DNA of 33,388 nt, taken from positions 1 to 33,388 of the forward strand of contig VBIU01000036.1 in assembly GCA_005880945.1 (NCBI GenBank), written 5' to 3'. The stretch is from Chloroflexota bacterium. Its GTDB lineage: Bacteria > Chloroflexota > Dormibacteria > Dormibacterales > Dormibacteraceae. This document shows, in pieces, positions 23,524 to 33,388 of the stretch; position 1 is the first letter of the stretch; each line of letters opens with the position of its first letter. The notes below the pieces were generated by a model. The model saw nothing but the letters and a program-made list of their open reading frames with translations. It made no database searches and had not been told where the DNA came from. The translations under genes were made by a program, and so were the position numbers.

Positions 23524-24079
23524 GCTGCTCCCAGAAACCAAGCCTGTTGCGTTCCATGAACTCTAGCCCGCGGAGCCACTTCGCCGACTTCCAGAAGTAT
23601 TTCGACGGCACAAAGAGTCGCAGCGGCCAGCCATGGTCGGGACTCAGGTCGGACCCGTTCCACGCGTAGCACAGCAGGTTCTGCTCGTTGTCGAGCACCG
23701 CGAGCGGCACCGAGGTCGTGTACCCGTATTCGCAATGCGCCATGACGTACCTCGCCTCCGGCTTCGGCTTGACGCGATCGAGAATCTCTTTGATCGGCAC
23801 GCCGGTAAAGGTGTCGCCCAGGCGGCTCCAGCCGGTGACGCAGTGGATGTCGGCGACCACGTCTTTGGGAGGCAGCGCGCGGAGCTCGCCGTAGTCGAGG
23901 CTGATCGGGTTCTCGACAGCGCCGAACACCTGGAAGTCCCAGGTTGCGATGTCGGTTTTGGGCACCGGGCCGAAGTGCAGGAGGGGCCAGCGGTCAGGCG
24001 CGGTGAGGGTCTGGCCGGGCGGAATACGCGCGGGATCGATGCCTTCCGGCAGCTTCTTGCCCTTGAAGAGAAACGCCAT
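23474..24079 (-). CDS. Sulfite-oxidase-like molybdopterin oxidoreductase
   Basis: The 201-residue protein is a compact sulfite oxidase-fold enzyme (YedY/MsrP-like superfamily). It shows WDFQVFGAVENPISLDYGEL, the molybdenum-ligand Cys80 in DIHCVTGWSRLG, FTGVPIKEIL, SVPLAVLDN and the C-terminal GWPLRLFVPSKYFWKSAKW...WEQRGYH. There is no Tat signal and no heme or dimer domain, so it is probably cytosolic with an unknown substrate. TATACT ends 6 nt before ATG 24079 with no Shine-Dalgarno, a strong case for a leaderless mRNA. Its 3' end overlaps the DUF62 gene. Confidence 0.9.
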   Translation of the reverse strand: MAFLFKGKKLPEGIDPARIPPGQTLTAPDRWPLLHFGPVPKTDIATWDFQVFGAVENPISLDYGELRALPPKDVVADIHCVTGWSRLGDTFTGVPIKEILDRVKPKPEARYVMAHCEYGYTTSVPLAVLDNEQNLLCYAWNGSDLSPDHGWPLRLFVPSKYFWKSAKWLRGLEFMERNRLGFWEQRGYHDEADPFKETRYW

Positions 24080-24085
24080 TGCGCG

Positions 24086-24091
24086 AGTATA
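24086..24091 (-). promoter_or_regulatory. Probable leaderless -10 box of the sulfite-oxidase-like gene (TATACT)
   Basis: TATACT (5 of 6 to consensus) ends 6 nt before the ATG, so transcription should begin at the A of the start codon. No ribosome site fits in the 6-nt gap. It is the strongest of the leaderless cases here. Confidence 0.55.
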
Positions 24092-24146
24092 GGAACGGGC
24101 GGCGGCGGCCTCTTGTTCCCGGCCCGGATCGCCATCGGGGCGCCGT

Positions 24147-24152
24147 TATACT
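24147..24152 (+). promoter_or_regulatory. Possible -10 box of tRNA-Ala (TATACT)
   Basis: TATACT stands 26 nt upstream of the tRNA-Ala 5' end, giving a precursor with a ~20-nt leader. No -35 at standard spacing is seen. Confidence 0.45.
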
Positions 24153-24178
24153 GCCCTTCCGGCAAGGCAGTGCGACGT

Positions 24179-24251
24179 GGGTCCGTAGCTCAGTTGGGAG
24201 AGCGCGTGAATCGCACTCACGAGGTCAGGGGTTCGAATCCCCTCGGATCCA
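24179..24251 (+). tRNA. tRNA-Ala (anticodon CGC)
   Basis: The cloverleaf is clear. The acceptor is GGGTCCG/CGGATCC with the G3-T70 wobble pair that identifies alanine tRNAs. The D-arm is GCTC/GAGC, the anticodon stem CGTGA/TCACG and the T-arm AGGGG-TTCGAAT-CCCCT. The loop ATCGCAC gives anticodon CGC, reading GCG. The discriminator is A (24251). The CCA is not encoded (CAA follows), unlike the tRNA-Gln in this window. Confidence 0.95.
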
Positions 24252-24313
24252 CAACCAGAAGCTGCGCAGGTACGGGGACGAGGTGCTGGAGATCCTGTCC
24301 GCCGAACAGGACG
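24252..24313 (+). pseudogene. Possible HRDC-domain coding remnant after tRNA-Ala (tentative)
   Basis: Directly 3' of the tRNA, the frame starting at the first base after the acceptor reads QKLRRYGDEVLEILSAEQ. This resembles the last helix of HRDC domains (RecQ, UvrD-type: K-L-x-R-Y-G-x-x-L/V-L). There is no start codon and only about 20 codons of similarity before the sequence turns into the 3' end of the CPBP gene on the other strand. It may be a relic of a lost gene or chance; confidence is low. Confidence 0.2.
24293..24311. terminator. Weak hairpin between tRNA-Ala and the CPBP gene
   Basis: TCCTGT and ACAGGA pair as a 6-bp stem with a 7-nt loop just before the convergent CPBP stop. There is no U-tract, so it is only a possible terminator. 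Confidence 0.25.
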
Positions 24314-25021
24314 TCAGCTCGCGGTCAGGAAATAGAGCCCGGTGACGAACGCTGCGTCGAAAAGCCAGTGCGCCATGATCGCCCCGGCCAGACTGTGCGT
24401 GCGCAGACGTACGAACGCAAAGATGAGTCCGCCGGCGAACAGTCCCGCGACCGCGAGACTCGTAGCCAGGACGATATGGCCCGGGCTCGTGAAATTGGTC
24501 AGGGCTAGCGTTTGTACCTGAACCACCACATGCCAGGCGACAAAGATGGCCGACGTCACAAGCGTTGCGCGCCATGGCGTCAGGTTCCGTATCAGCAGAC
24601 CCAGCAAAAGCCCGCGAAATGCGAGCTCCTCGGGAATCACGGTCAGCAGTGGAAGGCCGACCAGGGCGTGAGTCAGGACGGCTGACGTCGCCGCTCCTTG
24701 CAATGGCTGGTATGTGATCGGAGTCCCAAGGAGAGCCCCAAGATCGAGCGCCAGGAGAACCACCGCGGCCAGCCCGAGCCCTATCCCCGCGCCGATCAGA
24801 GCGGATCGCAGCAGATTGGTCGGGCCGATGCCTGCTTCCGCCCTGGTGAGCCCGCACCAACGAAAGGCCACGATGACGATCAGCAGCGTGCCGGCCGTCT
24901 GGGCCATGGTGGCCCAGGAAAGAGTGACGACGTTTGGGCCGGCCGCAAGGCCGGCGGCGTTGCCGAAGAGGATGAGGATGGTCGCGATCACCGCCACGCG
25001 CCATCCCCATCGCGTCGGCAT
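24314..25021 (-). CDS. CPBP-family intramembrane metalloprotease (CAAX-like)
   Basis: The 235-residue protein has about seven membrane helices. The Abi/CPBP catalytic motifs are intact: EELAFRG (Glu131, Glu132, Arg136), FVAWH (His164) and the third motif AHWLFD (His218, Asp222). Such proteases cleave membrane or prenylated-type substrates; in bacteria roles range from bacteriocin immunity to signalling, and none can be chosen here. ATG 25021 has no clear Shine-Dalgarno. No bacteriocin-like small gene is next to it. Divergent from the DUF1579-like gene. Confidence 0.88.
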   Translation of the reverse strand: MPTRWGWRVAVIATILILFGNAAGLAAGPNVVTLSWATMAQTAGTLLIVIVAFRWCGLTRAEAGIGPTNLLRSALIGAGIGLGLAAVVLLALDLGALLGTPITYQPLQGAATSAVLTHALVGLPLLTVIPEELAFRGLLLGLLIRNLTPWRATLVTSAIFVAWHVVVQVQTLALTNFTSPGHIVLATSLAVAGLFAGGLIFAFVRLRTHSLAGAIMAHWLFDAAFVTGLYFLTAS

Positions 25022-25144
25022 CCCGGTCAGCTGTGGAGTCCCGTGAAGCCCTGCGGATTGATCATCAGATGCGGTCTCAAGTCTGAGGGTCCGGAAATTT
25101 CGATTCGCCGCCAGGTGTTGCGGCTCGCCTCACCACTCGCCTGC

Positions 25145-25150
25145 TAGGTT
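25145..25150 (+). promoter_or_regulatory. Possible leaderless -10 box of the DUF1579-like gene (TAGGTT)
   Basis: TAGGTT fits TAnnnT and ends 8 nt before ATG 25159; no Shine-Dalgarno is present in the gap. The remainder of the 137-nt divergent gap (25022-25144) shows no other clear feature. Confidence 0.35.
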
Positions 25151-25158
25151 TAAGCGCG

Positions 25159-25623
25159 ATGGCCAAAGCGACTCGAAACGCCGCGCTGAAACGCCTTGAA
25201 GCATTCATCGGCGAGTGGCGCGTGGAGGCGTCGTTTCCGGGAGCGCCGCCGGGACGCGCTGTATTTGAGTGGACGCTGGATAAAGCGTTCTTGACTCAGC
25301 GCACCGAAGCCCCCGACCCCGCGCCCGACAGCCTCGCCATCGTCACCGTCGACCCCAGGAACGGCGCGTACACCCAGCACTATTTCGACTCGCGAGGCGT
25401 CGTCCGGCTGTATGGGATGACGTTGATCCGCAATATCTGGACGCTGACGAGGGACTCGCCGGACTTCTCGCCGCTCGACTTCCACCAGCGCTTCATCGGC
25501 AGACTCAGCCGCGACGGCAAGACGATCAAGGGTGCCTGGGAGACATCGAAAGACGGAGCGCGCTGGGAGCACGACTTTTACCTGACATACACGAAGGTCG
25601 CCCCAAAGCGACGGCGAGCCTGA
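25159..25623 (+). CDS. DUF1579-like / lipocalin-like conserved protein
   Basis: The 154-residue soluble protein has the pattern LEAFIGEWRVEASFPG near the N-terminus, then VFEWTLDKAFLTQRTE, SLAIVTVDPRNGAYTQHYFD, GVVRLYGMTL and IKGAWETSKDGARWEHDFYLTYT. That is a small beta-barrel of the DUF1579 / heme-binding-lipocalin type, known to me as a conserved hypothetical in actinobacteria and relatives. No catalytic residues are recognised and no signal peptide is present. It converges on the YjbR gene with 9 nt between stops. Function unknown. Confidence 0.72.
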   Translation: MAKATRNAALKRLEAFIGEWRVEASFPGAPPGRAVFEWTLDKAFLTQRTEAPDPAPDSLAIVTVDPRNGAYTQHYFDSRGVVRLYGMTLIRNIWTLTRDSPDFSPLDFHQRFIGRLSRDGKTIKGAWETSKDGARWEHDFYLTYTKVAPKRRRA

Positions 25624-25632
25624 AGGCCTCGG

Positions 25633-25974
25633 TCACTGCCCGATGTAAGCGGCGGCCACGCTCTTCGGCACCACCATCCGCCATGCGTCCAGGACCAGCT
25701 CGCGCATCTCGCGCTCGTCGATTGCGGCCATGCGGACCGACACCCAGTGGTAGCGGAGATCGGATCGCTCCGGCAGCATGAACTTGTCAGGCGATCCACC
25801 GATCAGCCAGTCACGCTGCTCTTTCGGAAATGCAAATCCCATCACGCTCTCGTCGCGCGAGAAAGACACGTAGACGATGCGGCCGACGCGAAACTTCACG
25901 CGGCCGCCCACCAGCGCCTCGTACGAGCGGGGCAATGTCTCCACGAACCGCCGCACATCAGCGACCGTCACCAA
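25633..25974 (-). CDS. MmcQ/YjbR family protein
   Basis: The 113-residue protein matches the MmcQ/YjbR fold: VADVRRFVETLPRSYEALV at the start, KFRVGRIVYVSFSRDE, MGFAFPKEQRDWLI and a C-terminal RYHWVSVRMAAIDEREMRELVLDAWRMVVPK. The family has a CyaY-like alpha/beta fold and is sometimes called DNA-binding, without a settled role. The start is TTG 25974 or GTG 25971; neither has a good Shine-Dalgarno. It lies 25 nt downstream of the asnB stop, on the same strand, so it may be transcribed with asnB. Confidence 0.83.
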   Translation of the reverse strand: MVTVADVRRFVETLPRSYEALVGGRVKFRVGRIVYVSFSRDESVMGFAFPKEQRDWLIGGSPDKFMLPERSDLRYHWVSVRMAAIDEREMRELVLDAWRMVVPKSVAAAYIGQ

Positions 25975-25999
25975 TTTGGATGAGGCCTGGCTCGAGTCA

Positions 26000-27898
26000 T
26001 CAAGACCGGCTCAGGTAACCGTCGTGCCACAGCTCGAACGCGAACAGCGTCCACAGCTGCTTGCGGTTGTCCCGCCGGCCTTCCAGGTGGTCGCTGATCA
26101 GCGCGCCCACGACCGCAGGATCGAAAAAACCCTTGCGCGCGATCCGGTCGGGAGAGAGGACCGAGAGCATCTGCTCCTTGAGCGGGCCGCGGAACCAGTG
26201 CGCGACCGGGATCCCAAAGCCCTTCTTCGGCCGCTTGAGGATCGAATCAGGAAGGAGGCCGCGCAGAGCGCGCTTGAACAGGAACTTCGAGCGTAGGCCG
26301 CGCAGCTTCAGGTCGAGGGGCAGCCGCGTCGCAAATTCGACGAAGTCGTTGTTCAGGAGCGGCACGCGTCCCTCGAGCGACGCCATCATCGAGGCTCGGT
26401 CGAGCTTGACCAGGATGTCGTTCTCCAGGTACATGCGCATATCCAGCAGCAGGACCTGGTTCAGCGGTTCGCGCAGGCCGGCACCCTCCAGTGCGACCGC
26501 AGCAGGGTCGCTTCGACCGTTGCTCGCCAGCTCGTCGCGCACCTCCGCCGACAGGACCGCGGTCCGTTCCTCGGCGCCAAATGAGCCCATCCATCGCTGG
26601 TGACGTTCCGCCACCGGGTGGAGAGCCGCGCTGACGAAACGCTTGGCGCGGAAGTCAAGGCTCAGGTTGTCACGCGAGACGGGCAGCCGCCTGACGAGCG
26701 GCTCGACCACGCCCTCTCTAAGCAAGCGCGGCGCGCGGCGGTAGTAGCCCGCGAGGCGGTGCGCCTGCAGGGTCGGATACCCGGCGAAGAGCTCGTCGCC
26801 CCCATCGCCACCCAGCGCCACCTTCACATGGCGGCGCGTGAACTCGGAAAGCAGGTAGGTCGGGATGATCGAGGCATCCCCCAGCGGCTCGTCGAGCAGG
26901 GTCGGCAGCTTCGGGATGAGACCGAGCAGCATGGCCGGCTCGAGGGTCAGCTCGCGGTGCTCGGTGCCGAGGTGCCCGGCGACCTGGCGCGCGTATGGAG
27001 TCTCGTCGAACGACCGCTCCTCGAAGCCGACGGAGAAGCTCTTCACCTCGCTGCCGAGCTGGGACATCATCGCGGCGACCGCGCTGGAGTCGATCCCGCC
27101 AGAGAGGAAAACCCCGAGAGGGACGTCGCTGATGAGCTCTTTCCTCACCGACTCGCGAAGAACTGAGCGCAGCTCCTCGCAATGGTCGTCGAGGCTCCGC
27201 GGCTTGACATCGCCCTCTCCTGCCGCCAGGTCCGGCGTCCAGTAACGCCGCAGCCGGTGCCTTCCGTCCGCCACCGACCAGGTGAGGGTGTGGGCGGGCG
27301 GTAGCTTGCTGATCCCGCGGACGATGCTCGAGGGCGAGGGCACGAACTCGAGCGCCAGGTACTGGTCGAGCGCCGCGGGATCGATGCCCCGGCGCAGCGC
27401 CGGGTCGCACAGCATAGCCTTCAGCTCCGACGCGAACACCAGGCGGCGGCCGTCGATCGCGTAGTGCAGTGGCTTGATCCCCATCCGGTCACGTGCGAGG
27501 ACCAGCAAACCGCGCGGTCGGTCGAGCAGCGCGAAAGCAAACATCCCGTTGAGGCGCTCGACCAGGCCCTCGCCCCACTGCTCGTACCCGTGCACCAGCA
27601 CCTCCGTGTCGGACTGCGTGTAGAAGGAATGCCCGGCAGCGACGAGCTGGTTGCGCAGCTCCACGTGGTTGTAGATCTCCCCGTTCTGAACCACCCACAC
27701 TTTCGAGTCCTCGTTGTGGATGGGCTGGTGACCGCCCGCCAGGTCGATGATCGACAGGCGCCTCATGCCGAGCGTCACACCCTCGAGCTGGATGCTGCCT
27801 TCATCGTCAGGGCCGCGATGCGCGAGCGTCGAGCACATTCGCTGCACGAGCTCGCGGCTTTCTGAGCCTCCGCCGGCAACGCCGCAGATCCCACACAT
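26000..27898 (-). CDS. asnB: Glutamine-dependent asparagine synthetase (AsnB type)
   Basis: The 632-residue protein has the N-terminal glutaminase domain with Cys2 as nucleophile (MCGICGVAGG), LAHRGPDDEG, RRLSIIDL and QNGEIYNH. The C-terminal synthetase domain carries the PP-loop SGGIDSS (266-272), SVGFEE and GGDGGDELFAGYP. It makes asparagine from aspartate, or amidates another carboxylate. Paralogues beside glycosyltransferases often modify sugars or peptidoglycan, so the amide acceptor is uncertain. The ATG follows the stop of the GT2 gene directly (TAGATG), so the two are coupled. An inverted repeat 38 nt upstream lies in the GT2 3' end. Confidence 0.92.
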   Translation of the reverse strand: MCGICGVAGGGSESRELVQRMCSTLAHRGPDDEGSIQLEGVTLGMRRLSIIDLAGGHQPIHNEDSKVWVVQNGEIYNHVELRNQLVAAGHSFYTQSDTEVLVHGYEQWGEGLVERLNGMFAFALLDRPRGLLVLARDRMGIKPLHYAIDGRRLVFASELKAMLCDPALRRGIDPAALDQYLALEFVPSPSSIVRGISKLPPAHTLTWSVADGRHRLRRYWTPDLAAGEGDVKPRSLDDHCEELRSVLRESVRKELISDVPLGVFLSGGIDSSAVAAMMSQLGSEVKSFSVGFEERSFDETPYARQVAGHLGTEHRELTLEPAMLLGLIPKLPTLLDEPLGDASIIPTYLLSEFTRRHVKVALGGDGGDELFAGYPTLQAHRLAGYYRRAPRLLREGVVEPLVRRLPVSRDNLSLDFRAKRFVSAALHPVAERHQRWMGSFGAEERTAVLSAEVRDELASNGRSDPAAVALEGAGLREPLNQVLLLDMRMYLENDILVKLDRASMMASLEGRVPLLNNDFVEFATRLPLDLKLRGLRSKFLFKRALRGLLPDSILKRPKKGFGIPVAHWFRGPLKEQMLSVLSPDRIARKGFFDPAVVGALISDHLEGRRDNRKQLWTLFAFELWHDGYLSRS

Positions 27899-28972
27899 CT
27901 AGCCGCGGGTCCGGACGGATGGCCTCCCATTGCCTCCCTCTCCCCTGCGGGGAGAGGGCTGGAGAGCGGGGCGTGAGCTGGCATGCCCGCGAACCGGAGT
28001 CCCCTCGATGATCTCCCGCACCACGTAAGTGGTCTTGCCCTGCGACTCGTGGTACGTGCGAATCGAAAGCTCGGCCAGCAGCCCCATCAGGATGAACTGC
28101 ACTCCCACGATGGCGAGAAACACCGCCAGCAGAAGGAGCGGGTTGTTGTGCGCGAACGGGTAGGGCGGCAGGAGCTTCTGGATGATGACGATGGCCGCGA
28201 ACACGAGGGCGAGCGCCCACAGGCCGAACGCGGCGAAGCCGAAGAAGTAGATCGGCTTGGTCGAATAGCTGCCCAGCAGCTTGACGGTCATCAGGTCGAG
28301 CATCACGCGAGAGGTCCGTGACAGCGAGTACTTCGACTTGCCGAACGATCGAGGCCGGTGGTTGACGGGGATCTCCGCGATCCGCGCCCCAACCCATGAC
28401 GCGTAGACGGGAATGAAGCGGTGCATCTCGCCGTACAGCTTCACGTCCTGGATCACGTCCCGGTGGTAGGCCTTGAGCGTGCACCCGAAATCGTGGAGCG
28501 GCAGGCCGGTGACGCGGGCGATGATCCAGTTGGCGATCCTGGACGGAAGTACGCGCGCCGCATCGTCCTGCCGGTCCTTGCGCCAGCCGCTGACCACGTC
28601 ATAGCCCTCGCCCATCCTTTCGAGCAGCCGCGGGATGTCGTGCGGATCGTTCTGCAGGTCGCCGTCCATGAAAGCGAGGATCTCGCCACGAGCGTTGTCG
28701 ATTCCCGCCTGCACAGCGGCGGTCTGTCCGAAGTTGCGCCGGAAGCTCACGACTCGCACGTGCGGGTCCTTGTGAGCGAGCTGCGCCAGCCGCTCTGTGC
28801 TCCCGTCACGGCTCCCGTCGTCGATGTAAAGCACCTCGAACGCGATGTCCAGCGCCTCGAGCACACCCATCAGCTCCTCATGGAGCGGCGCGATGCTCTC
28901 CGCCTCGTTGAACACCAGCACCACGACCGAAAGCTTCGGCGCAATTTCCGGATGCTTCAGGCGGGTGGCCAT
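27899..28972 (-). CDS. Family 2 glycosyltransferase (polyprenyl-phosphate sugar transferase type)
   Basis: The 357-residue protein is a membrane GT2 of the DPM/GtrB/ArnC class, which moves a sugar from a nucleotide to a polyprenyl phosphate. Motifs: LSVVVLVFNEAESIAPL, LYIDDGSRDGS (DDGS 51-54), SFRRNFGQTAAVQAG, FMDGDLQNDP and RPRSFGKSKYS. Two C-terminal membrane helices follow (YFFGFAAFGLWALALVFAAI; LLLLAVFLAIVGVQFILMGL). ATG 28972 is chosen over a longer frame because the GT2 domain starts there and TACAAT ends 7 nt upstream. The last ~25 residues (LQPSPRRGEGG...) are encoded by a palindromic repeat and look like an added tail. Confidence 0.93.
   Translation of the reverse strand: MATRLKHPEIAPKLSVVVLVFNEAESIAPLHEELMGVLEALDIAFEVLYIDDGSRDGSTERLAQLAHKDPHVRVVSFRRNFGQTAAVQAGIDNARGEILAFMDGDLQNDPHDIPRLLERMGEGYDVVSGWRKDRQDDAARVLPSRIANWIIARVTGLPLHDFGCTLKAYHRDVIQDVKLYGEMHRFIPVYASWVGARIAEIPVNHRPRSFGKSKYSLSRTSRVMLDLMTVKLLGSYSTKPIYFFGFAAFGLWALALVFAAIVIIQKLLPPYPFAHNNPLLLLAVFLAIVGVQFILMGLLAELSIRTYHESQGKTTYVVREIIEGTPVRGHASSRPALQPSPRRGEGGNGRPSVRTRG
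27936..27958. repeat. Perfect 10-bp palindrome (CCCTCTCCCC-TGC-GGGGAGAGGG)
   Basis: A perfect 10-bp inverted repeat with a 3-nt loop, followed by GGAGAG-rich sequence. It resembles the short palindromic repeats scattered in many GC-rich genomes, which encode proline/arginine-rich tails when they fall in genes. Here it encodes part of the GT2 tail and lies just upstream of asnB, where the RNA hairpin could affect asnB translation. Confidence 0.75.
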
Positions 28973-28979
28973 GGCCCCG

Positions 28980-29007
28980 ATTGTAGGCCGCGCTCCCGCG
29001 CTCCCAA
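28980..29007 (-). promoter_or_regulatory. Probable leaderless promoter of the GT2-asnB operon
   Basis: On the minus strand TTGGGA (29002-29007), a 16-nt spacer and TACAAT (28980-28985) make a fair -35/-10 pair. The -10 ends 7 nt before the ATG, so the mRNA should start at or next to the start codon. The remaining gap holds TAAGCT (29027-29032, plus), a weak -10 candidate for the divergent gene. Confidence 0.55.
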
Positions 29008-29041
29008 GTCCGCCACGACCATCGCTTAAGCTCCGAACGAG

Positions 29042-30499
29042 ATGAGCGTCGAAGCGGTGAGCGTGCGCGCCAGGCATGTCGCAGGCGCGCGTGCCTTGGC
29101 CTGGTGGATCGGACCGTCTTCAACCCTGCTGGCGGCGGCCGCCGCCTTCGGCTGGACCCTCCATGCAGAGCTTCAGCGCCTCTATGGCATGACGGGCTCG
29201 GCCTGGGATTTCGCTTACGACCAGCAGGTGATCTGGAACATCTCGGTCGGCCAGGGCTTCTACACGAGCTTCGCGCGAGCCAACTTCCTCGGCATCCACT
29301 TCGAGCTCATCTTCGTGCTGCTGGCGGCGGTCGAAAAATTCTGGGCCAACCCGGCCGTGCTCCTCATCTTCTCCTCCGCCGGCCTGGCCGCAACGGCGCC
29401 CGCCGCCTACCTCTTTTTCCGTGCACTGCTGCCCGCCGGCAGGCCCGAGTCGCAGTGGCTGGCCGTCGGGCTGTCGCTTCCGATTCCGTTCTGGGCGGCG
29501 ATCCAGGAGGCGGCCCGCGACTTCTTTCACCCGGAGAACATGGCCCTGGCGCTGGCGCTCTTCGCCGCCTGGGCGGGGATCCGAGGCCACCGCGTCGCCA
29601 TGTGGATCCTCTGTGTGCTGGTGCTCTCATGCAAGGAGGACCAGGTCTACACCGTCGGGGTGATCGGGCTGGTGATGGCGGCGCATGGAGCGCCATCCGT
29701 CAAGAAGCACTGGCGGTTCATCGTCTACCTGGCGGGCGCGTGGTTCCTCATCGGCACCGGGATCATCCAGCAGCACCTGCGCAACGGCGGATACACCGAC
29801 TTCGTCTACTACCGCTGGCTGTTCGGGCTGGATCCCTCGATGCCCGCGACGCCCACCACGGTCCTGGAGGCGGTCTTTCGCCCAGGCGCGGTGCTCGTGG
29901 TGGCAGGAATCATCGCCGGCATGGGCGCCCTTCCGCTGCTCGGCTGGCGCTGGCTCCCGCTCGCGATACCGCCTTACCTCGCCAACGTGCTGAGCGGGCA
30001 CAACCCTCAGAACGTGCTGCACCTCCACTACGTCCTGCTCCTGCTGTTTCCGCTGATCGTCGCCGGCGGGATGGGGGCCAGGAAGTTGGTGGACATGCGG
30101 TCGTTCCGCCCCGCCGCCGCCCTGGCCGTGATCGTTCCCGCGCTCCTCCTGGCCTGGGGCACAGGCCGCTTTCCGCCCGCCCTCGGCGCCGATCCAAGCC
30201 TCTACTCGCGGCCGAACACCGTCGCCGAGCTGCAGGCGGCTACCGCGATGATCCCGGCGGACGCGCCGGTCTCGGCCGATGACGGGCTAGCCGTGTGGCT
30301 CGCGAACCGCCACACGATCAACGACTTCCCCGACCAGCTCGACGCGAGCTGCTACATCGTCCTGGATCATCAGCCGTACCTGAGCGGCCCGACCAATCCC
30401 CAGCAGCGGCAGTCCGAGATCGACGCGCTGCCGACGAGCGGCCGGCACATCCTGTTCGACGACGGCAGGTTCCAGGTCTGGAGCCCCGTCGGGGCCTAG
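29042..30499 (+). CDS. DUF2079 multi-pass membrane protein
   Basis: The 485-residue protein has roughly nine membrane helices and the DUF2079 pattern: [72 protein letters not shown] and the C-terminal soluble part [25 protein letters not shown]...[13 protein letters not shown]. The family resembles GT-C glycosyltransferases in layout, with acidic/His residues in outer loops, and is thought to act in envelope glycan assembly (inference). ATG 29042 has little Shine-Dalgarno (GAG abutting). It is divergent from a polyprenyl-phosphate GT2, which fits a donor-enzyme/transferase pairing. Confidence 0.87.
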   Translation: MSVEAVSVRARHVAGARALAWWIGPSSTLLAAAAAFGWTLHAELQRLYGMTGSAWDFAYDQQVIWNISVGQGFYTSFARANFLGIHFELIFVLLAAVEKFWANPAVLLIFSSAGLAATAPAAYLFFRALLPAGRPESQWLAVGLSLPIPFWAAIQEAARDFFHPENMALALALFAAWAGIRGHRVAMWILCVLVLSCKEDQVYTVGVIGLVMAAHGAPSVKKHWRFIVYLAGAWFLIGTGIIQQHLRNGGYTDFVYYRWLFGLDPSMPATPTTVLEAVFRPGAVLVVAGIIAGMGALPLLGWRWLPLAIPPYLANVLSGHNPQNVLHLHYVLLLLFPLIVAGGMGARKLVDMRSFRPAAALAVIVPALLLAWGTGRFPPALGADPSLYSRPNTVAELQAATAMIPADAPVSADDGLAVWLANRHTINDFPDQLDASCYIVLDHQPYLSGPTNPQQRQSEIDALPTSGRHILFDDGRFQVWSPVGA

Positions 30500-30513
30500 A
30501 GCGGGGTCTTTGT

Positions 30514-30525
30514 ACTCTTAAGAGT
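30514..30525. repeat. 12-bp perfect palindrome ACTCTTAAGAGT upstream of metH
   Basis: A perfect 12-bp palindrome fills the short gap between the DUF2079 stop and the metH start. TACTCT (30513-30518) within it is also a -10-like hexamer. It may be an operator, or a small hairpin between genes; no matching regulator is known to me. Confidence 0.4.
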
Positions 30526-30528
30526 CCA

Positions 30529-33388
<2,860 letters not shown>

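Noticed and set aside
24314..25021. CPBP protease as part of a bacteriocin immunity or defence cassette
   Set aside because: No bacteriocin precursor, modifying enzyme or transporter lies nearby; neighbours are a tRNA and housekeeping-type genes.
30500..30528. Possible cobalamin or SAM riboswitch before metH
   Set aside because: The gap is 29 nt, far too short for either fold; no B12-box or SAM-box pattern is present.

Overview
The window is about 33 kb of GC-rich, densely packed bacterial chromosome. It holds core and metabolic genes with no phage, transposon, CRISPR array or defence island. Several features suggest a soil Terrabacteria lineage near Actinomycetota, Dormiibacterota and Chloroflexota: many GTG/TTG starts, the MurT/GatD lipid II amidation pair, a small 'phospholipase'-like protein of a type I know from actinobacteria, a 32-residue AURKAIP1/COX24-type ribosomal peptide, a Lon protease, DUF4331, and a comEA-comEC-holA / rpsT block. 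Dormiibacterota is my best guess, but this is inference from gene content and not a proven placement.

Layout. 1-3.4 kb: the N-terminal part of glmU (minus, cut by the window start), a small conserved protein, a hairpin between convergent genes, then a DUF4331 gene and a small Tat-signal gene. 3.6-6.1 kb: lon (plus). 5.9-9.5 kb: a tightly coupled minus-strand operon, gamma-carbonic-anhydrase-like > ispE > murT > gatD. Its last gene overlaps the 3' end of lon antisense by 164 nt. 9.5-13.7 kb: rpsT (plus) facing holA, comEC and comEA (minus). 13.8-14.4 kb: tRNA-Gln(TTG) and a small lipoprotein. 14.5-17.75 kb: an EamA transporter and leuS (minus), start-to-start with a HIT protein (plus). 18.2-20.8 kb: acyl-CoA dehydrogenase and a YtcJ-type amidohydrolase (minus). 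20.9-21.7 kb: the tiny ribosomal peptide and lemA (plus). 21.7-24.1 kb: a phospholipase-D-like lipoprotein, a DUF62 SAM hydrolase and a sulfite-oxidase-like molybdoenzyme (minus). 24.2-26.0 kb: tRNA-Ala(CGC), a CPBP membrane protease, a DUF1579-like protein and a YjbR protein. 26.0-30.5 kb: a family 2 glycosyltransferase with asnB (minus) and a divergent DUF2079 membrane protein. 30.5 kb to the end: metH (plus, cut by the window end).

How the genes work together. GlmU makes UDP-GlcNAc and MurT/GatD amidates lipid II, so the left part serves cell-wall synthesis. IspE serves the isoprenoid pathway that also supplies the undecaprenyl carrier. GT2, DUF2079 and AsnB suggest envelope glycan modification. 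ComEA/ComEC look like DNA-uptake proteins, but both carry degenerate functional motifs.

The most notable general signal is that six unrelated genes have a TAnnnT -10-like hexamer ending 6-8 nt before the ATG. Genes with a clear Shine-Dalgarno lack it. This points to widespread leaderless transcription. I did not find a convincing new multi-gene system. The better leads are the leaderless signature, the lon/gatD antisense overlap, the degenerate ComEC/ComEA, and metal-site changes in the gamma-CA-like and MurT proteins.
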